Part shown: positions 30,723-39,780 of the stretch, piece by piece
Layout of the letters: every line of letters begins with the position of its first letter
How positions within the stretch are numbered: position 1 is the stretch's first letter
DNA from: Aquabacterium soli
GTDB taxonomy: Bacteria; Pseudomonadota; Gammaproteobacteria; Burkholderiales; Burkholderiaceae_C
Direction of reading: 5' to 3'
DNA length: 64,000 nucleotides
NCBI RefSeq assembly: GCF_003933735.1
Contig: NZ_RSED01000001.1
Coordinates: 372,001 to 436,000, forward strand
Notes under the pieces: model-generated
The model's input: the letters and a program-made list of their open reading frames with translations, nothing else
Databases searched by the model: none
What the model was told of the DNA's origin: nothing
Made by a program: the position numbers and the translations under genes

Positions 30723-31961
30723 ATGGTGCGTTACCGCGTCCGTCACATGGCCCTGGGGGCCATCGCCGAGCATGAGGTGCAAGCCGGTGGCCTGCGCGAT
30801 GTCCCTCAGGCCTTGTCGCAGGTGCTGGGCCAACCGGTGGCGCCCGGCGATCTGCTGCAGGTGCATCCCCTGGGTTCCGCGAAGGCGTCCGGGCAGTCGG
30901 TGTCGTCAAGCGCGCCCGCGCCCGTGCCTGCCTCGGGCGATTTCCCGCGCCGCCTGTTCTGCCAGGAGCTGGCTGTGTTGCTCGATGCCGGCATCCCCCT
31001 GTATGAATCCTTGATCACCTTGCGCGAGAAGGAATCCTCGGCATCGGTGTCGGCCGTGCTGTCAGGTCTGGTCGAGGCACTGTCGCAAGGACAGACCCTG
31101 GCCCAGTCCATGCGTTCTCAACCCCAGGCCTTCAGCACACTGCTGATTGCCAGCATCGAAGCCAGCCAGCGCACGGGGCACACGCCGCAGGCCCTGCGCC
31201 AGCACGCGGCCTACCTGGCTTGGGTCGATGGCCTGCGCGACAAGCTGGTGGGCGCGGCCATCTACCCGGCGATCCTGGTGAGCGCCAGCCTGTTGGTGAT
31301 CACCTTCCTGACCGTGTTCGTGGTGCCGCGCTTTGCCGACATCTACGAGGGCATGGGAGGTGAGTTGCCCTGGCTGTCAGGGGTGTTGCTCAAGGCAGGG
31401 CAGGCTGTGGGCGCGCATCCCTGGGTGGTGATGGCAGGCCTTGTGGCGTTGGCGGGCATGGGTGTGATGGCCTGGCGCTCACCGGCTGTGCGCGGTGCGC
31501 TGGCCGAGCGCTTGTGGCGCCTGCCGGTGGTCGGCGACCGACTGCGCCTGGTCGAACTGGCCACGCTGTACCGCACGCTGGGCTTGCTGCTGCAGGCCGG
31601 CGTGGCCGTGGTGGCCGCGCTGGAGGCATCGAGCGAACTGGTCAAGCCGGCGCTGCGTCCAGCATTGGCAGAGGCCGCGAGGCGTGTGCGCGAAGGCGCC
31701 CGCCTGTCGGACAGCTTCCAGGAGCATGCGCTGACAACACCCGTGTCGCTGCGCATGATGCGGGTGGGCGAGCACACGGGCGAGCTGGGCTCGATGCTCG
31801 AGCGGGCCGCCACCTTCTATGACGAAGAGCTGGCCCGCTTCACCGACTGGATCGGCCGCGTGGTCAGCCCCGTGCTGATGCTGGTGATGGGCGTGCTGAT
31901 CGGCGGCATCGTGGTGCTGATGTACCTGCCCATCTTTCAGGTGGCGGAGCAGATCCAATGA
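30723..31961 (+). CDS. gspF: Type II secretion inner-membrane platform protein GspF
   Basis: The 412-residue product has a short N-terminal domain (about 1-65), an Ala/Pro/Ser linker and two T2SSF domains. The first carries FCQELAVLLDAGIPLYESL and the second LATLYRTLGLLLQAGV. Three membrane helices are visible, near 180-200 (IYPAILVSASLLVITFLTVF), 225-245 and the C-terminus. It is the platform that couples the ATPase to the pseudopilus. ATG at 30723 is 31 bases after gspG. Its stop overlaps gspE (ATGA). Confidence 0.92.
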   Translation: MVRYRVRHMALGAIAEHEVQAGGLRDVPQALSQVLGQPVAPGDLLQVHPLGSAKASGQSVSSSAPAPVPASGDFPRRLFCQELAVLLDAGIPLYESLITLREKESSASVSAVLSGLVEALSQGQTLAQSMRSQPQAFSTLLIASIEASQRTGHTPQALRQHAAYLAWVDGLRDKLVGAAIYPAILVSASLLVITFLTVFVVPRFADIYEGMGGELPWLSGVLLKAGQAVGAHPWVVMAGLVALAGMGVMAWRSPAVRGALAERLWRLPVVGDRLRLVELATLYRTLGLLLQAGVAVVAALEASSELVKPALRPALAEAARRVREGARLSDSFQEHALTTPVSLRMMRVGEHTGELGSMLERAATFYDEELARFTDWIGRVVSPVLMLVMGVLIGGIVVLMYLPIFQVAEQIQ

Positions 31962-33538
31962 GCGCCGTGTTGTCGATGCCGGCGGCGCCTTCATCGGGCG
32001 GGCAGGTGCCTTCTGTGGTGCCTGACTGGTCGCTCTGGCCGCTGGTGCAGGCCCTGAGGCTGCGCGTGGTGGTGGGGCTGGATGCCGATGGCCGCTGGAC
32101 GGCATGGACGACCGATGCGGCCGACCACGTGATGCGCGAGATGGTGGCCCGCCGTGTGCCGCATATCTTGCAATGGCAGACCTTGAGCGACGAGGCACTC
32201 GATGCCTTGCTGGGCCAGGGCGAGGCAGGCTACGAAGCACGCGATGCACTGGAGGATCATGCCCTTGGTGGCGCCGCCTCGGATGCGGTGGCCGTCCACG
32301 AGTTGTCGGTGGACGCGATCAACCGCCAGACCAGCCCCGTGGTGCGCTTGCTTGACGCCACCTTGTTCGATGCGCTCAAGGCCCAGGCCAGCGACCTGCA
32401 CCTGGAGTCCACCGCCACCGGCATGACCATCCGGCACCGGCTCGACGGCGTGATGGTGGAGGTGGGCAGTGTCGGCTCCCGCGAAGTGGCCGAGCAACTG
32501 GTGTCGCGCCTGAAGGTGATGGCCGAGCTGGACATCGGCGAGCGTCGGTTGCCGCAGGACGGGCGCTTCAAGCTGCGCGCCCGCATGGGCCAGGCAGCCG
32601 GTGCCGACGGCCTGTCCAGCCGCGATGTGGATTTCCGCGTCTCCATCATGCCGTCGAGCTTCGGTGAAGACGCGGTGCTGCGCATCCTGGACCGTTCGCG
32701 CCTGTCGGCCGATGCCTCGGCCATGACGCTCGAAGGCCTGGGATTCGATGCGGACGACGCGAACGTGGTGCGCCGCCTGGCCGCCAAGCCTTACGGCATG
32801 CTGCTGGTCACTGGCCCCACCGGCAGCGGCAAGACCACCACGCTGTACGCCGTCGTGCAGGAAATCAACGACGGGCGCGACAAGATCATCACCATCGAAG
32901 ACCCGGTGGAGTACCAGCTGCCCGGCGTGGTGCAGATCCCCGTCAACGACAAGAAGGGCCTGACCTTCGCACGCGGCCTGCGCAGCATCCTGCGCCATGA
33001 CCCGGACCGTGTGATGGTGGGCGAGATCCGTGATGCCGAGACGGCGCAGATCGCCTCACAGGCCGCGCTCACCGGCCACCTGGTGCTGTCCACCATCCAC
33101 GCCAACAACGTGTTCGATGTGGTGGGCCGCTTCATGCACATGGGTGTCGATCTGTACAACATGGTGTCGGCGCTCAATGGCGTGGTGGCGCAGCGCCTGA
33201 TGCGCAAGCTGTGCGTGCACTGCCGCCAGCCTTGGCAGCCCGATGCGTCTGACCTGCGTGCTGCCATGCTGCCGCTGGACACGCGGGGCACTTTCCAGCA
33301 GGCCGTGGGGTGTGCGCATTGCCGCCACACCGGCTACCGGGGCCGCAAGGCCATCTCCGAGGTGCTGCTGATGGACGACACCCTGCGCGACCTGATCGTC
33401 TCGCGCGCCTCGCTGATCAAGATCAAGGCGCATGCGCGCGCCAGCGGCACCCGCCTGCTGCGCGAGTCGGCCCTGGCCTGCGTGCTGCGCGGCGAATCGA
33501 CCCTGGAGGAGTTGAACCGTGTCACGCTGGCCGAGTGA
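31958..33538 (+). CDS. gspE: Type II secretion assembly ATPase GspE
   Basis: The 526-residue product has a divergent N-terminal domain (about 1-120), then the ATPase core with Walker A in VTGPTGSGKTT, an Asp box ITIEDPVEY, Walker B ILRHDPDRVMVGEIRD and a His box. A tetra-cysteine zinc module follows (LCVHC and GCAHC), typical of GspE and PilB. It powers pseudopilus assembly. The N-terminal region differs from that of classical GspE, consistent with a variant platform. It overlaps gspF by four bases and the next gene by 20. Confidence 0.92.
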   Translation: MSAVLSMPAAPSSGGQVPSVVPDWSLWPLVQALRLRVVVGLDADGRWTAWTTDAADHVMREMVARRVPHILQWQTLSDEALDALLGQGEAGYEARDALEDHALGGAASDAVAVHELSVDAINRQTSPVVRLLDATLFDALKAQASDLHLESTATGMTIRHRLDGVMVEVGSVGSREVAEQLVSRLKVMAELDIGERRLPQDGRFKLRARMGQAAGADGLSSRDVDFRVSIMPSSFGEDAVLRILDRSRLSADASAMTLEGLGFDADDANVVRRLAAKPYGMLLVTGPTGSGKTTTLYAVVQEINDGRDKIITIEDPVEYQLPGVVQIPVNDKKGLTFARGLRSILRHDPDRVMVGEIRDAETAQIASQAALTGHLVLSTIHANNVFDVVGRFMHMGVDLYNMVSALNGVVAQRLMRKLCVHCRQPWQPDASDLRAAMLPLDTRGTFQQAVGCAHCRHTGYRGRKAISEVLLMDDTLRDLIVSRASLIKIKAHARASGTRLLRESALACVLRGESTLEELNRVTLAE

Positions 33539-34220
33539 GCTCACCACAAGGGCATGGCATGCACGTTGGCGTGCGCGCTTGCGCACTTGGCGCAACCCTT
33601 CAGGCCTGTGCCTGGCCCCGTCCGTGGACACCGCCCTCTCGCCGCTGGGCGTGCCCTTGCACGACGAGGCGCTGTTGCAATGGCGCCGCTGGTGCGAAGC
33701 CCACGAGGGGCGGCATGTGCGCCTGGGCCTGTCTGCCCGCTGGCTGCTGAGCACCGCGCTGTCCCCTGCGGGCCAAGGCGGGGCGGGGCGTGAGCAGGCG
33801 CAGGCCGACGCCGTGTCGCGCTGGTCTCACTTCCTGGGCCTGGACGAGGCTGCCTGGCAGGCCCGCTGGGTGACGCGTGCCGTCCACCTGCCGCAGGGCG
33901 TGCTGGTGTGCGCCGTGCCGCGAGCGCTGGTGGACGATGTGCTGGCCGTGGCTGCGCACCACCATGTGACGGTGCAATGGCTGGGGCCTTGGTGGGCGCA
34001 GGATCTGAACCAGTGGCTGACAGCCGGCGGGGCCACGGCAAGCCGCCGGACCGTGCGGATGCGCGAGCCGGCCTGGGCGGTGCATGTGCAGGCCCAGGGC
34101 GCTCACGTGACGCAGTTGTGGGGCGAGCCTGATGGTGACGAGGCCGGTGCGGTTGATGAGTCCCCGTGGAAAGCCCAGATGCTGGTTGGCGATGCCACTG
34201 CATGGAAGGCCGAGGCATGA
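33519..34220 (+). CDS. Cytoplasmic assembly protein, PilM/GspL-like by position
   Basis: The 233-residue product has no signal peptide or membrane helix and is Trp/Arg/His-rich. It starts with GTG inside the gspE 3' end (GAGGAG seven bases upstream), so it is coupled to gspE. By position before the two bitopic proteins it would be the cytoplasmic PilM or GspL-cytoplasmic equivalent, but I see no actin-like ATP motifs and it is much shorter than PilM. The assignment is by context only. Confidence 0.5.
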   Translation: MSRWPSELTTRAWHARWRARLRTWRNPSGLCLAPSVDTALSPLGVPLHDEALLQWRRWCEAHEGRHVRLGLSARWLLSTALSPAGQGGAGREQAQADAVSRWSHFLGLDEAAWQARWVTRAVHLPQGVLVCAVPRALVDDVLAVAAHHHVTVQWLGPWWAQDLNQWLTAGGATASRRTVRMREPAWAVHVQAQGAHVTQLWGEPDGDEAGAVDESPWKAQMLVGDATAWKAEA

Positions 34221-34933
34221 GCACCGGCATGACATCTCCCACGGCGACCTGGTGGCGAGGCTTGACAGCTCGGGTGTCCAGGGGAACGGCTCGATGGGCG
34301 TGTGCGGGCGGCCGCCGTGGCGACCGCTGGATGGCGTCCCTGGATTTTCGGCCTGTGCAGCCCAAGCCAGCGGTCTGGGCTTGGGCGTTGTTGGCTGCGG
34401 GCATGTTGTCCGTGCTGTGGCTGGCCGATCAGGCCGATCAACTGCAGCAGCGGCAGGCTGAGGCCCAGGCCCAGCTTCAACGCCTGGCGCGGGCTGACCG
34501 GCAAGTGCGCCTGGAGCGTGCAGTGCGCGAACGCGCCGTTGGTGCGTCGGCGCCTCAGCCCGCAGCCAGCGCGCCGGTGCTGAGCCCTGCTGCCGCGGAC
34601 GAGGCCGTGGCCATGCTGCGCGCACTGGCCTTTCCGTGGCCCGATACGCTGCGGCGCATGGAGATGTCGGCGTCGAAGGCGGGCGCGGTGATGCTGTCGA
34701 TGAGCACCTCGCTCGATGAGGCCGGGCGCACGGCGGGGCCCACCTGGCGCCTGCAGGCGGCCGTGCCCGACGATGCTGCCGCCTTGGGATGGGCGGCCAG
34801 CCTGCCGGCCGGCCGCCTGATCACACGGGCTTCGCTCGCCACGCCGTTCTCGACGGCGCATGGGCCTTATGGGCTGAAGGCCGAGGTGCAGGCCCAGCCC
34901 TCCTGGGTGTCATTGATGGAGGCCGTGCCATGA
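34217..34933 (+). CDS. Bitopic inner-membrane assembly protein, PilN-like
   Basis: The 238-residue product has a basic N-terminus, one membrane helix (about 52-70, AVWAWALLAAGMLSVLWLA), a coiled-coil stretch (about 72-105) and a small periplasmic alpha/beta domain, the PilN/GspL-periplasmic layout. It overlaps its neighbours by ATGA on both sides, which suggests stoichiometric coupling. It probably recruits the preceding cytoplasmic protein to the membrane. Family call by architecture. Confidence 0.55.
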   Translation: MSTGMTSPTATWWRGLTARVSRGTARWACAGGRRGDRWMASLDFRPVQPKPAVWAWALLAAGMLSVLWLADQADQLQQRQAEAQAQLQRLARADRQVRLERAVRERAVGASAPQPAASAPVLSPAAADEAVAMLRALAFPWPDTLRRMEMSASKAGAVMLSMSTSLDEAGRTAGPTWRLQAAVPDDAAALGWAASLPAGRLITRASLATPFSTAHGPYGLKAEVQAQPSWVSLMEAVP

Positions 34934-35547
34934 ACGCCTTCAATGGGCAGCACATCCACGCCTTGTTGGGCCGCCTGGGTTGGCCTGGGCTGGTCGGCTT
35001 GCTGATGGGTATGGTCGGCACCTGGGGGGCTTGGCAGGTGGTGCCTGCGTGGCGAGCCGCTGTCGAAGAAGATGAAGCCCAGGTGCTTCACCTGCGCCAC
35101 CAGTTGCAGCAGCAGGCCGAGGGGCTCGCGCGGTCGGACGCCGCCACGCGGGCCCGGTCCTCCGCTGCTGCGCAACCTGTGCCTGATGACGTCACGCCGG
35201 CGATGGTGCGCGACACCTGGGCACGCAGCTGGGCGGCCCTGCCCATGCCTGCGGATGCGGTCGCGCGGCAGGGTGCGGTGCTGGCGCAGGCCGCGCAGCG
35301 CGGTGTGTCGGTGCCGTCCGTGCAATACCGAGGTGGTGCGCTGACCACCTTGCCATCCGTGTGGCGCCAGCAGATGGTGCTGCCGGTCGAGGCCAGCTAC
35401 CCCGCGCTGCGGGCCTGGCTGGGGGCAGTTCTGCAGGACCGCGCCGTGAGCCTGGATGCGCTTGACGTGGTCCGACCCGATCCGATGGGCGAGCAGGTCA
35501 AGGCCCGCGTGTCGCTGTCGGTGTGGTGGCGGTTGGAGGCCCCATGA
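34930..35547 (+). CDS. Bitopic inner-membrane assembly protein, PilO/GspM-like
   Basis: The 205-residue product has a short cytoplasmic tail, one membrane helix (about 18-38), a coiled coil (about 40-75) and a ferredoxin-like periplasmic domain with the strands QMVLPVEASYPALRAWLG and KARVSLSVWW. This is the PilO/GspM pattern, in which the protein pairs with PilN. It overlaps both neighbours by four bases. Confidence 0.6.
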   Translation: MNAFNGQHIHALLGRLGWPGLVGLLMGMVGTWGAWQVVPAWRAAVEEDEAQVLHLRHQLQQQAEGLARSDAATRARSSAAAQPVPDDVTPAMVRDTWARSWAALPMPADAVARQGAVLAQAAQRGVSVPSVQYRGGALTTLPSVWRQQMVLPVEASYPALRAWLGAVLQDRAVSLDALDVVRPDPMGEQVKARVSLSVWWRLEAP

Positions 35548-36143
35548 GCGCACGCCTGAACCCTCGCCTGGGCTGGGTGCTTCTTGCGGTGCTGGGGCTG
35601 TGCGCCTTCCTGGCTGCCCAGCCTTCGCCCGATGACGATCTGGCAGCGCCGGGCCGTGAGCGCTCGGCGGCGCCAGCGGCCCATGGGCGCGCCGCTCAAC
35701 CGTCCTTGCCTGAGGCACGCGGTGCCACGGCCGGTTCACGGAGCGCGGCAGAGGCTGTTGCCCGTGCCGCCAGCACACCCAGTGCCGCGCAAGCCCGCGA
35801 TCTGGCTGGCTGGGCCGTCGCCTGGGAGCGCCGCGCGCCCGATGCCTGGGCGCCCGCCTCTTCGGATGCCCGCTGGAGCTGGGCCCCTCAGCAGCCTCCA
35901 CCGCCACCCCCCGTCGCCGCGCAAGAGGCCCCCCCGCCGATGGCGCCGGCGTTTCCGTACGCCTGGGTGGGGCGCTTCGTGGATGAGGCGCCCCGGGCCG
36001 TCATCGCCGGACCGAACCGCACCTGGGTGCTGGCGCAGGGCGAGGTGATCGAAGGGCAGTGGCGCGTGGGCGCCATCGCCGAGCGCCAGCTCACCGTGAC
36101 CTACCTGCCGCTGAACCAGGACCAGAGCGTGGCCTTGAAATGA
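35544..36143 (+). CDS. Bitopic inner-membrane protein, PilP/GspC-like
   Basis: The 199-residue product has one membrane helix near the start (about 9-26), a long Ala/Pro/Arg-rich linker with an eight-Pro run near 125, and a small C-terminal beta domain (about 145-199) with YAWVGRFVDEAPRAVI and VIEGQWRVGAI. That domain resembles the homology region of GspC and of PilP, which contact the secretin N0 domain. It overlaps gspD by four bases, as expected for a secretin partner. Confidence 0.6.
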   Translation: MSARLNPRLGWVLLAVLGLCAFLAAQPSPDDDLAAPGRERSAAPAAHGRAAQPSLPEARGATAGSRSAAEAVARAASTPSAAQARDLAGWAVAWERRAPDAWAPASSDARWSWAPQQPPPPPPVAAQEAPPPMAPAFPYAWVGRFVDEAPRAVIAGPNRTWVLAQGEVIEGQWRVGAIAERQLTVTYLPLNQDQSVALK

Positions 36144-38338
36144 GCATGATCTCCAGAATGTCCCCTTCTTCGATCCTGGCCGCCGGCCTGCTGGCCACGG
36201 CCTGCCTGTTGGCGGGCTGCGCAGCGCCGGAGCTGAAGGAGGCGCAGAGCCTGACCCAGTCCGGCCAGCATGAAAAAGCCTTGCTCACGCTGCAGCAGGC
36301 GTCACAGGCAAAGCCTGACGACACCGCCTTGCGCACGGCGTACCTCAAGCAGCGCGACACCACGGTGGCCTACCTGCTGTACCAGGCTGAATCTGCCAGG
36401 GCCGCCGGCCGCCGAGGCGAGGTGCAATCCCTCATCGAGCGGATGGAGGTGGCCGCGCCCGGCCACCCCCGCGCGGCCTGGCTGCGTGAAGAGCTGGCGC
36501 GCGACGACCGCCAGCAGCGCCTGCTGACCGAGGCGAAGGAGGGGCTCGACAAGAAGCGCTGGGCCGTGGCAGATGCCGCCCTGCGTGCAGTGCTGTCGGA
36601 AGCGCCTGGCCAGTCAGAAGCCCGCTGGCTGATGAGCCAGCTCGACGAGCAGCGCGCCGAGCAAACGCGCCGGCAATCGACTTTGCAGCTGAGCACGGCC
36701 GACAAGACCATCACCCTGGAGTTCCGCGAAGCCGCCTTGCGCAGCGTGTTCGAAACCCTGGCGCGTGCGGCCAATGTCAACTTCGTGTTCGACAAGGATG
36801 TGCGCGGCGACGCCAAGGTCACCTTGTTCCTGCGCAACACCACGGTGGACGAGGCCTTGCGCGTGATCCTCAACACGCAGCAGCTGGGCCACAAGCTCCT
36901 CAATGGCAACACCGTGCTGGTGTTTCCCAACACGGCGCAGAAGCAGCGCGAGCTGCTGGACACCGTGGCCCGCAGCTTCTACCTGGTCAACGCCGATCCG
37001 AAGCAGGCCCAGGCGCTGGTGCGCACCGTGGCCAAGACACGCGATGTGTTCCTTGACGAGCGCCTGAACATGATCGTGGTGCGCGACACGCCCGAGGTGA
37101 TGCGCCTGGTCGAGCGCCTGATCGCGGGCATCGACCTGCCCGATCCCGAGGTCATGCTGGAGGTGGAGGTGATGGAGGTCTCCAGCAAGAAGATGATCGA
37201 CATGGGGCTGACCCTGCCAGGCACCGCCAACTATGGCGTGCCCGGTTCCACCGCTCCGATCAGCAGTGTGTCCGGCCTGCGCTGGAGTGCCGCGAACCCG
37301 TTGGCGATCGCCACGCTCAAGGGCAGCACGGACGGCACCAACCTGCTGGCCAACCCCAAGATCCGGGCGCGCAACCGCGAGAAATCGAAAATCCTGCTGG
37401 GTGAGAAGCTGCCGGTGTTCACCACCACGTCCACGGCCAATGTGGGGGTGTCGGCCTCCGTCAGCTACCTGGACGTGGGCCTGAAGGTCGAGCTCGAACC
37501 CCAGGTGCAGCTGGACAACGAAGTCACCATCAAGGTGGCGCTGGAGGTCAGCAGCGTGACGGGCCGCGTGACGGGCCCGGAAGGCTCGCTCGCCTACCAG
37601 GTGGGCACGCGTCAGGCCACCACATCCCTGCGCCTGAAGGATGGCGAGACGCAGGTCCTGGCCGGCCTGATCAACGATGAAGAAATCCGCAGTTCCAGCG
37701 GCCTGCCCTGGCTCCACGACCTGCCCGGCGTCGGACGGCTGTTCGGCACCACCAAGGACGACCGCAACAAGACCGAGGTGGTGATGCTGATCACTCCGCG
37801 CGTGGTGCGCAACATCAGTCAAGGCCTCATGTCGACGCTGCCCATGGCCTCGGGGACGGAGGCCCAGCCCGGGGCGCCGGCCTGGGTGATCACCTCGGGT
37901 GAGGTGGGCGCCACGGCCGGCCGTGGTGGTGCCGGTCCGGCGGGCCGATCGCCCGCCCCGGCATCGCGACCCCTGGCCGGTGTCGCCACTGAAGGCCCCC
38001 AACTGGGCGGGCCTGATGAAGTGCCTGCCGGTGGCAGCTTCCAGGTCACCGTGACCAACCCAGGCAAGGAGCCGCTGAGCGCGGGCCTGCTGTACGACTT
38101 GGGCGTGCTGAGTGCCGTCACCGCGCCAGGCGGACCGCCCGACAGTGGCCGTGTGCAGGTGGATGTGCCCCCGCTCGGCAGCAAATCCTTCATGTTCCAG
38201 GCCAGGCCGATCGTGGTGGCCAACGAGACCAACCTGAGCCTGGACAACGGCGCGGCGGCGGCCTGGACGGTGCGCATCCTGGGGGCTCAGGAGCCAGGCA
38301 TGCCTGCGCCCGGCGATACGCCACCGGACCCGCGCTGA
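36140..38338 (+). CDS. gspD: Type II secretion-like secretin, lipoprotein with TPR-like N-terminus
   Basis: The 732-residue product has a lipoprotein signal ending in LLAGC (Cys27), helical TPR-like repeats (about 30-185), secretin N0/N1 modules (ITLEFREAALRSVFETLA; VFDKDVRGDAKVT), and the secretin core with LLANPKIRARNREKSKILLGE and DGETQVLAGLI (about 430-600). A C-terminal Ig- or cohesin-like extension lies beyond 640 (FQVTVTNPGKEPLSAG). It forms the outer-membrane channel. The lipid anchor and TPR part could replace a separate pilotin (inference). MshL- and TcpC-like secretins are alternatives. Confidence 0.88.
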   Translation: MSMISRMSPSSILAAGLLATACLLAGCAAPELKEAQSLTQSGQHEKALLTLQQASQAKPDDTALRTAYLKQRDTTVAYLLYQAESARAAGRRGEVQSLIERMEVAAPGHPRAAWLREELARDDRQQRLLTEAKEGLDKKRWAVADAALRAVLSEAPGQSEARWLMSQLDEQRAEQTRRQSTLQLSTADKTITLEFREAALRSVFETLARAANVNFVFDKDVRGDAKVTLFLRNTTVDEALRVILNTQQLGHKLLNGNTVLVFPNTAQKQRELLDTVARSFYLVNADPKQAQALVRTVAKTRDVFLDERLNMIVVRDTPEVMRLVERLIAGIDLPDPEVMLEVEVMEVSSKKMIDMGLTLPGTANYGVPGSTAPISSVSGLRWSAANPLAIATLKGSTDGTNLLANPKIRARNREKSKILLGEKLPVFTTTSTANVGVSASVSYLDVGLKVELEPQVQLDNEVTIKVALEVSSVTGRVTGPEGSLAYQVGTRQATTSLRLKDGETQVLAGLINDEEIRSSSGLPWLHDLPGVGRLFGTTKDDRNKTEVVMLITPRVVRNISQGLMSTLPMASGTEAQPGAPAWVITSGEVGATAGRGGAGPAGRSPAPASRPLAGVATEGPQLGGPDEVPAGGSFQVTVTNPGKEPLSAGLLYDLGVLSAVTAPGGPPDSGRVQVDVPPLGSKSFMFQARPIVVANETNLSLDNGAAAAWTVRILGAQEPGMPAPGDTPPDPR

Positions 38339-38351
38339 AAGGGCTCAGGCG

Positions 38352-38819
38352 ATGCGCATGCGCGGCTTCACCCTGCTGGAGATGGTCATCGTGGTGATGA
38401 TCGTCGGCATCCTGGCCAGCGCCGCGGTGCCGCTCACGGCGCTTCACCAGCGTCGCCAGGACGAGGCAGAACTGCGCTCGGGCCTGCGCACCATCCGCCT
38501 GGCGCTGGACGCCTACAAACGCGCCTGGGACCAGGGGCAGATCGAGAAGAAGGAGGGAGAGACAGGCTATCCCCCGACGCTGGATGTGCTGGTGAGCGGG
38601 GTGGTCGACATCCGCCAGACCACGCCCAGGCGCATCTACTTTCTGCGGCGCCTGCCACGCGATCCTTTCGCGCCGATCACAGAGCCTGCGGCGGCTACCT
38701 GGGGCCTGCGCAGCTATGCCAGCCCGCCAGGCCAGCCTCAGCCCGGTGCCGATGTGTTCGATGTGTATTCACGCACCGACGGAGCTGGGCTGGACGGTGT
38801 GCCCTATCGCCAATGGTGA
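38352..38819 (+). CDS. Type II secretion-like pseudopilin
   Basis: The 155-residue prepilin starts MRMRG then FTLLEMVIVVMIVGIL, with the Glu at +5 for prepilin peptidase processing. The C-terminal part has no calcium-site motif, and its end, LDGVPYRQW, resembles that of the next pseudopilin. It follows the secretin by 13 bases. A GspG/H-type minor pseudopilin is the best description. Confidence 0.85.
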   Translation: MRMRGFTLLEMVIVVMIVGILASAAVPLTALHQRRQDEAELRSGLRTIRLALDAYKRAWDQGQIEKKEGETGYPPTLDVLVSGVVDIRQTTPRRIYFLRRLPRDPFAPITEPAAATWGLRSYASPPGQPQPGADVFDVYSRTDGAGLDGVPYRQW

Positions 38820-39214
38820 AGCCCATGCCTCCCCACCGCCGCATCAAGGGCTTCACCCTGATCGAGCTGATCGTGGTGATGGCCATCATCGGCCTGCTGG
38901 CCAGCATCGTGGCGCCGCGCTACACACGCAGCGTCGAGCGTGCACGCGAGGCCTCGGTCAAGACCTCGCTGGCCGTGATGCGCGACGCCATCGACAAGTT
39001 CGCGGGTGACCGCAGGCGGTACCCGGCCTCGCTGGACGAGATGGTGCAGATGGGCTACCTGCGCAGCCTGCCGGAAGACCCGCTGACGGGCCGGCGCGAC
39101 AGCTGGGTGATGCTGCCACCGCTGCCCGAGAGCAGCATGGAAGGCGGTGTGGGCGACGTGCGCAGCGGGGCCGCAGGCCGGGGCCTGGATGGCACGCCAT
39201 ATGCGTCGTGGTGA
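38813..39214 (+). CDS. Type II secretion-like pseudopilin
   Basis: The 133-residue prepilin has a basic leader followed by FTLIELIVVMAIIGLL with Glu at +5. The body has RRRYPASLDEMVQMGYL, LPEDPLTGRRDSW and an end LDGTPYASW. ATG at 38813 overlaps the previous stop; the second ATG at 38825 would give a nine-residue leader, closer to the usual length, and may be the real start. It overlaps the next gene by 14 bases. Confidence 0.85.
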   Translation: MVKPMPPHRRIKGFTLIELIVVMAIIGLLASIVAPRYTRSVERAREASVKTSLAVMRDAIDKFAGDRRRYPASLDEMVQMGYLRSLPEDPLTGRRDSWVMLPPLPESSMEGGVGDVRSGAAGRGLDGTPYASW

Positions 39215-39692
39215 GCAGGGGCCGGGGCCAGCGCGCGGGTTCACCTACCTGGCGTTGCTGTGGTGGGTGGCCATCAGCGGCGTGATGCTGGCCGCGCTGG
39301 GCAGCCAGTGGCGGCTGGACGCCACGCGGCAGCGCGAGGTGGAGATGGTGTTCCGTGGCGAGCAGATCCAGGCCGCGCTGGCCGCGTACCAGGCCAACAC
39401 ACCGGCCGGCCAGCCGGCCTTGCCGACCGAACTGGCGGAGTTGCTGGACGACACGCGCCAGGGGCCTCCCAGACGGCACCTTCGCCGCTTGTGGAGTGAC
39501 CCGATCACAGGCCAGGCGTGGGGCACCCTGCGCACGGAGGAGGGCCGCATCCGCGGGGTGTTCAGTGCCTCCGACCGCAAGCCCCTGACCGCGCCCGAGG
39601 GCATCGCCAGCTACCGTGAATGGCTGTTCGACATCCCTGAAACACCGCCACCACCGCCGGAAGCGGCGTCGGCGGCGTCGAGCGGCGGCTGA
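39201..39692 (+). CDS. Atypical pseudopilin-like protein
   Basis: The 163-residue product begins MRRGEQGPGPARG, then FTYLALLWWVAISGVML. The processing site (G/F) is kept, but the +5 Glu of pseudopilins is replaced by Ala or Leu, as in GspK-like tip proteins. The body is helical with DATRQREVEMVFRGEQIQ, and the C-terminus is Pro-rich. It may be the pseudopilus tip or a non-processed assembly factor. It ends the cluster. Confidence 0.7.
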   Translation: MRRGEQGPGPARGFTYLALLWWVAISGVMLAALGSQWRLDATRQREVEMVFRGEQIQAALAAYQANTPAGQPALPTELAELLDDTRQGPPRRHLRRLWSDPITGQAWGTLRTEEGRIRGVFSASDRKPLTAPEGIASYREWLFDIPETPPPPPEAASAASSGG

Positions 39693-39780
39693 AGGACAGG
39701 TTTGGACGAAGCCGCTTTACATTCGTCAACAAACCGTCACGAGTGGTCCCGACAATGGCGCGTCCAGGGCAAACACACAC

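Noticed and set aside
30284-39692. Type IV pilus or MSHA locus
   Set aside because: GspG with its calcium-site end and the single secretin/ATPase pair fit a type II-like machine better; no major pilin, PilT or peptidase gene is present.
39616-39780. Longer EpsA N-terminus starting at 39616
   Set aside because: The extra 55 residues are Arg/Ala/Pro-rich shadow of the preceding pseudopilin gene and exceed the family length.
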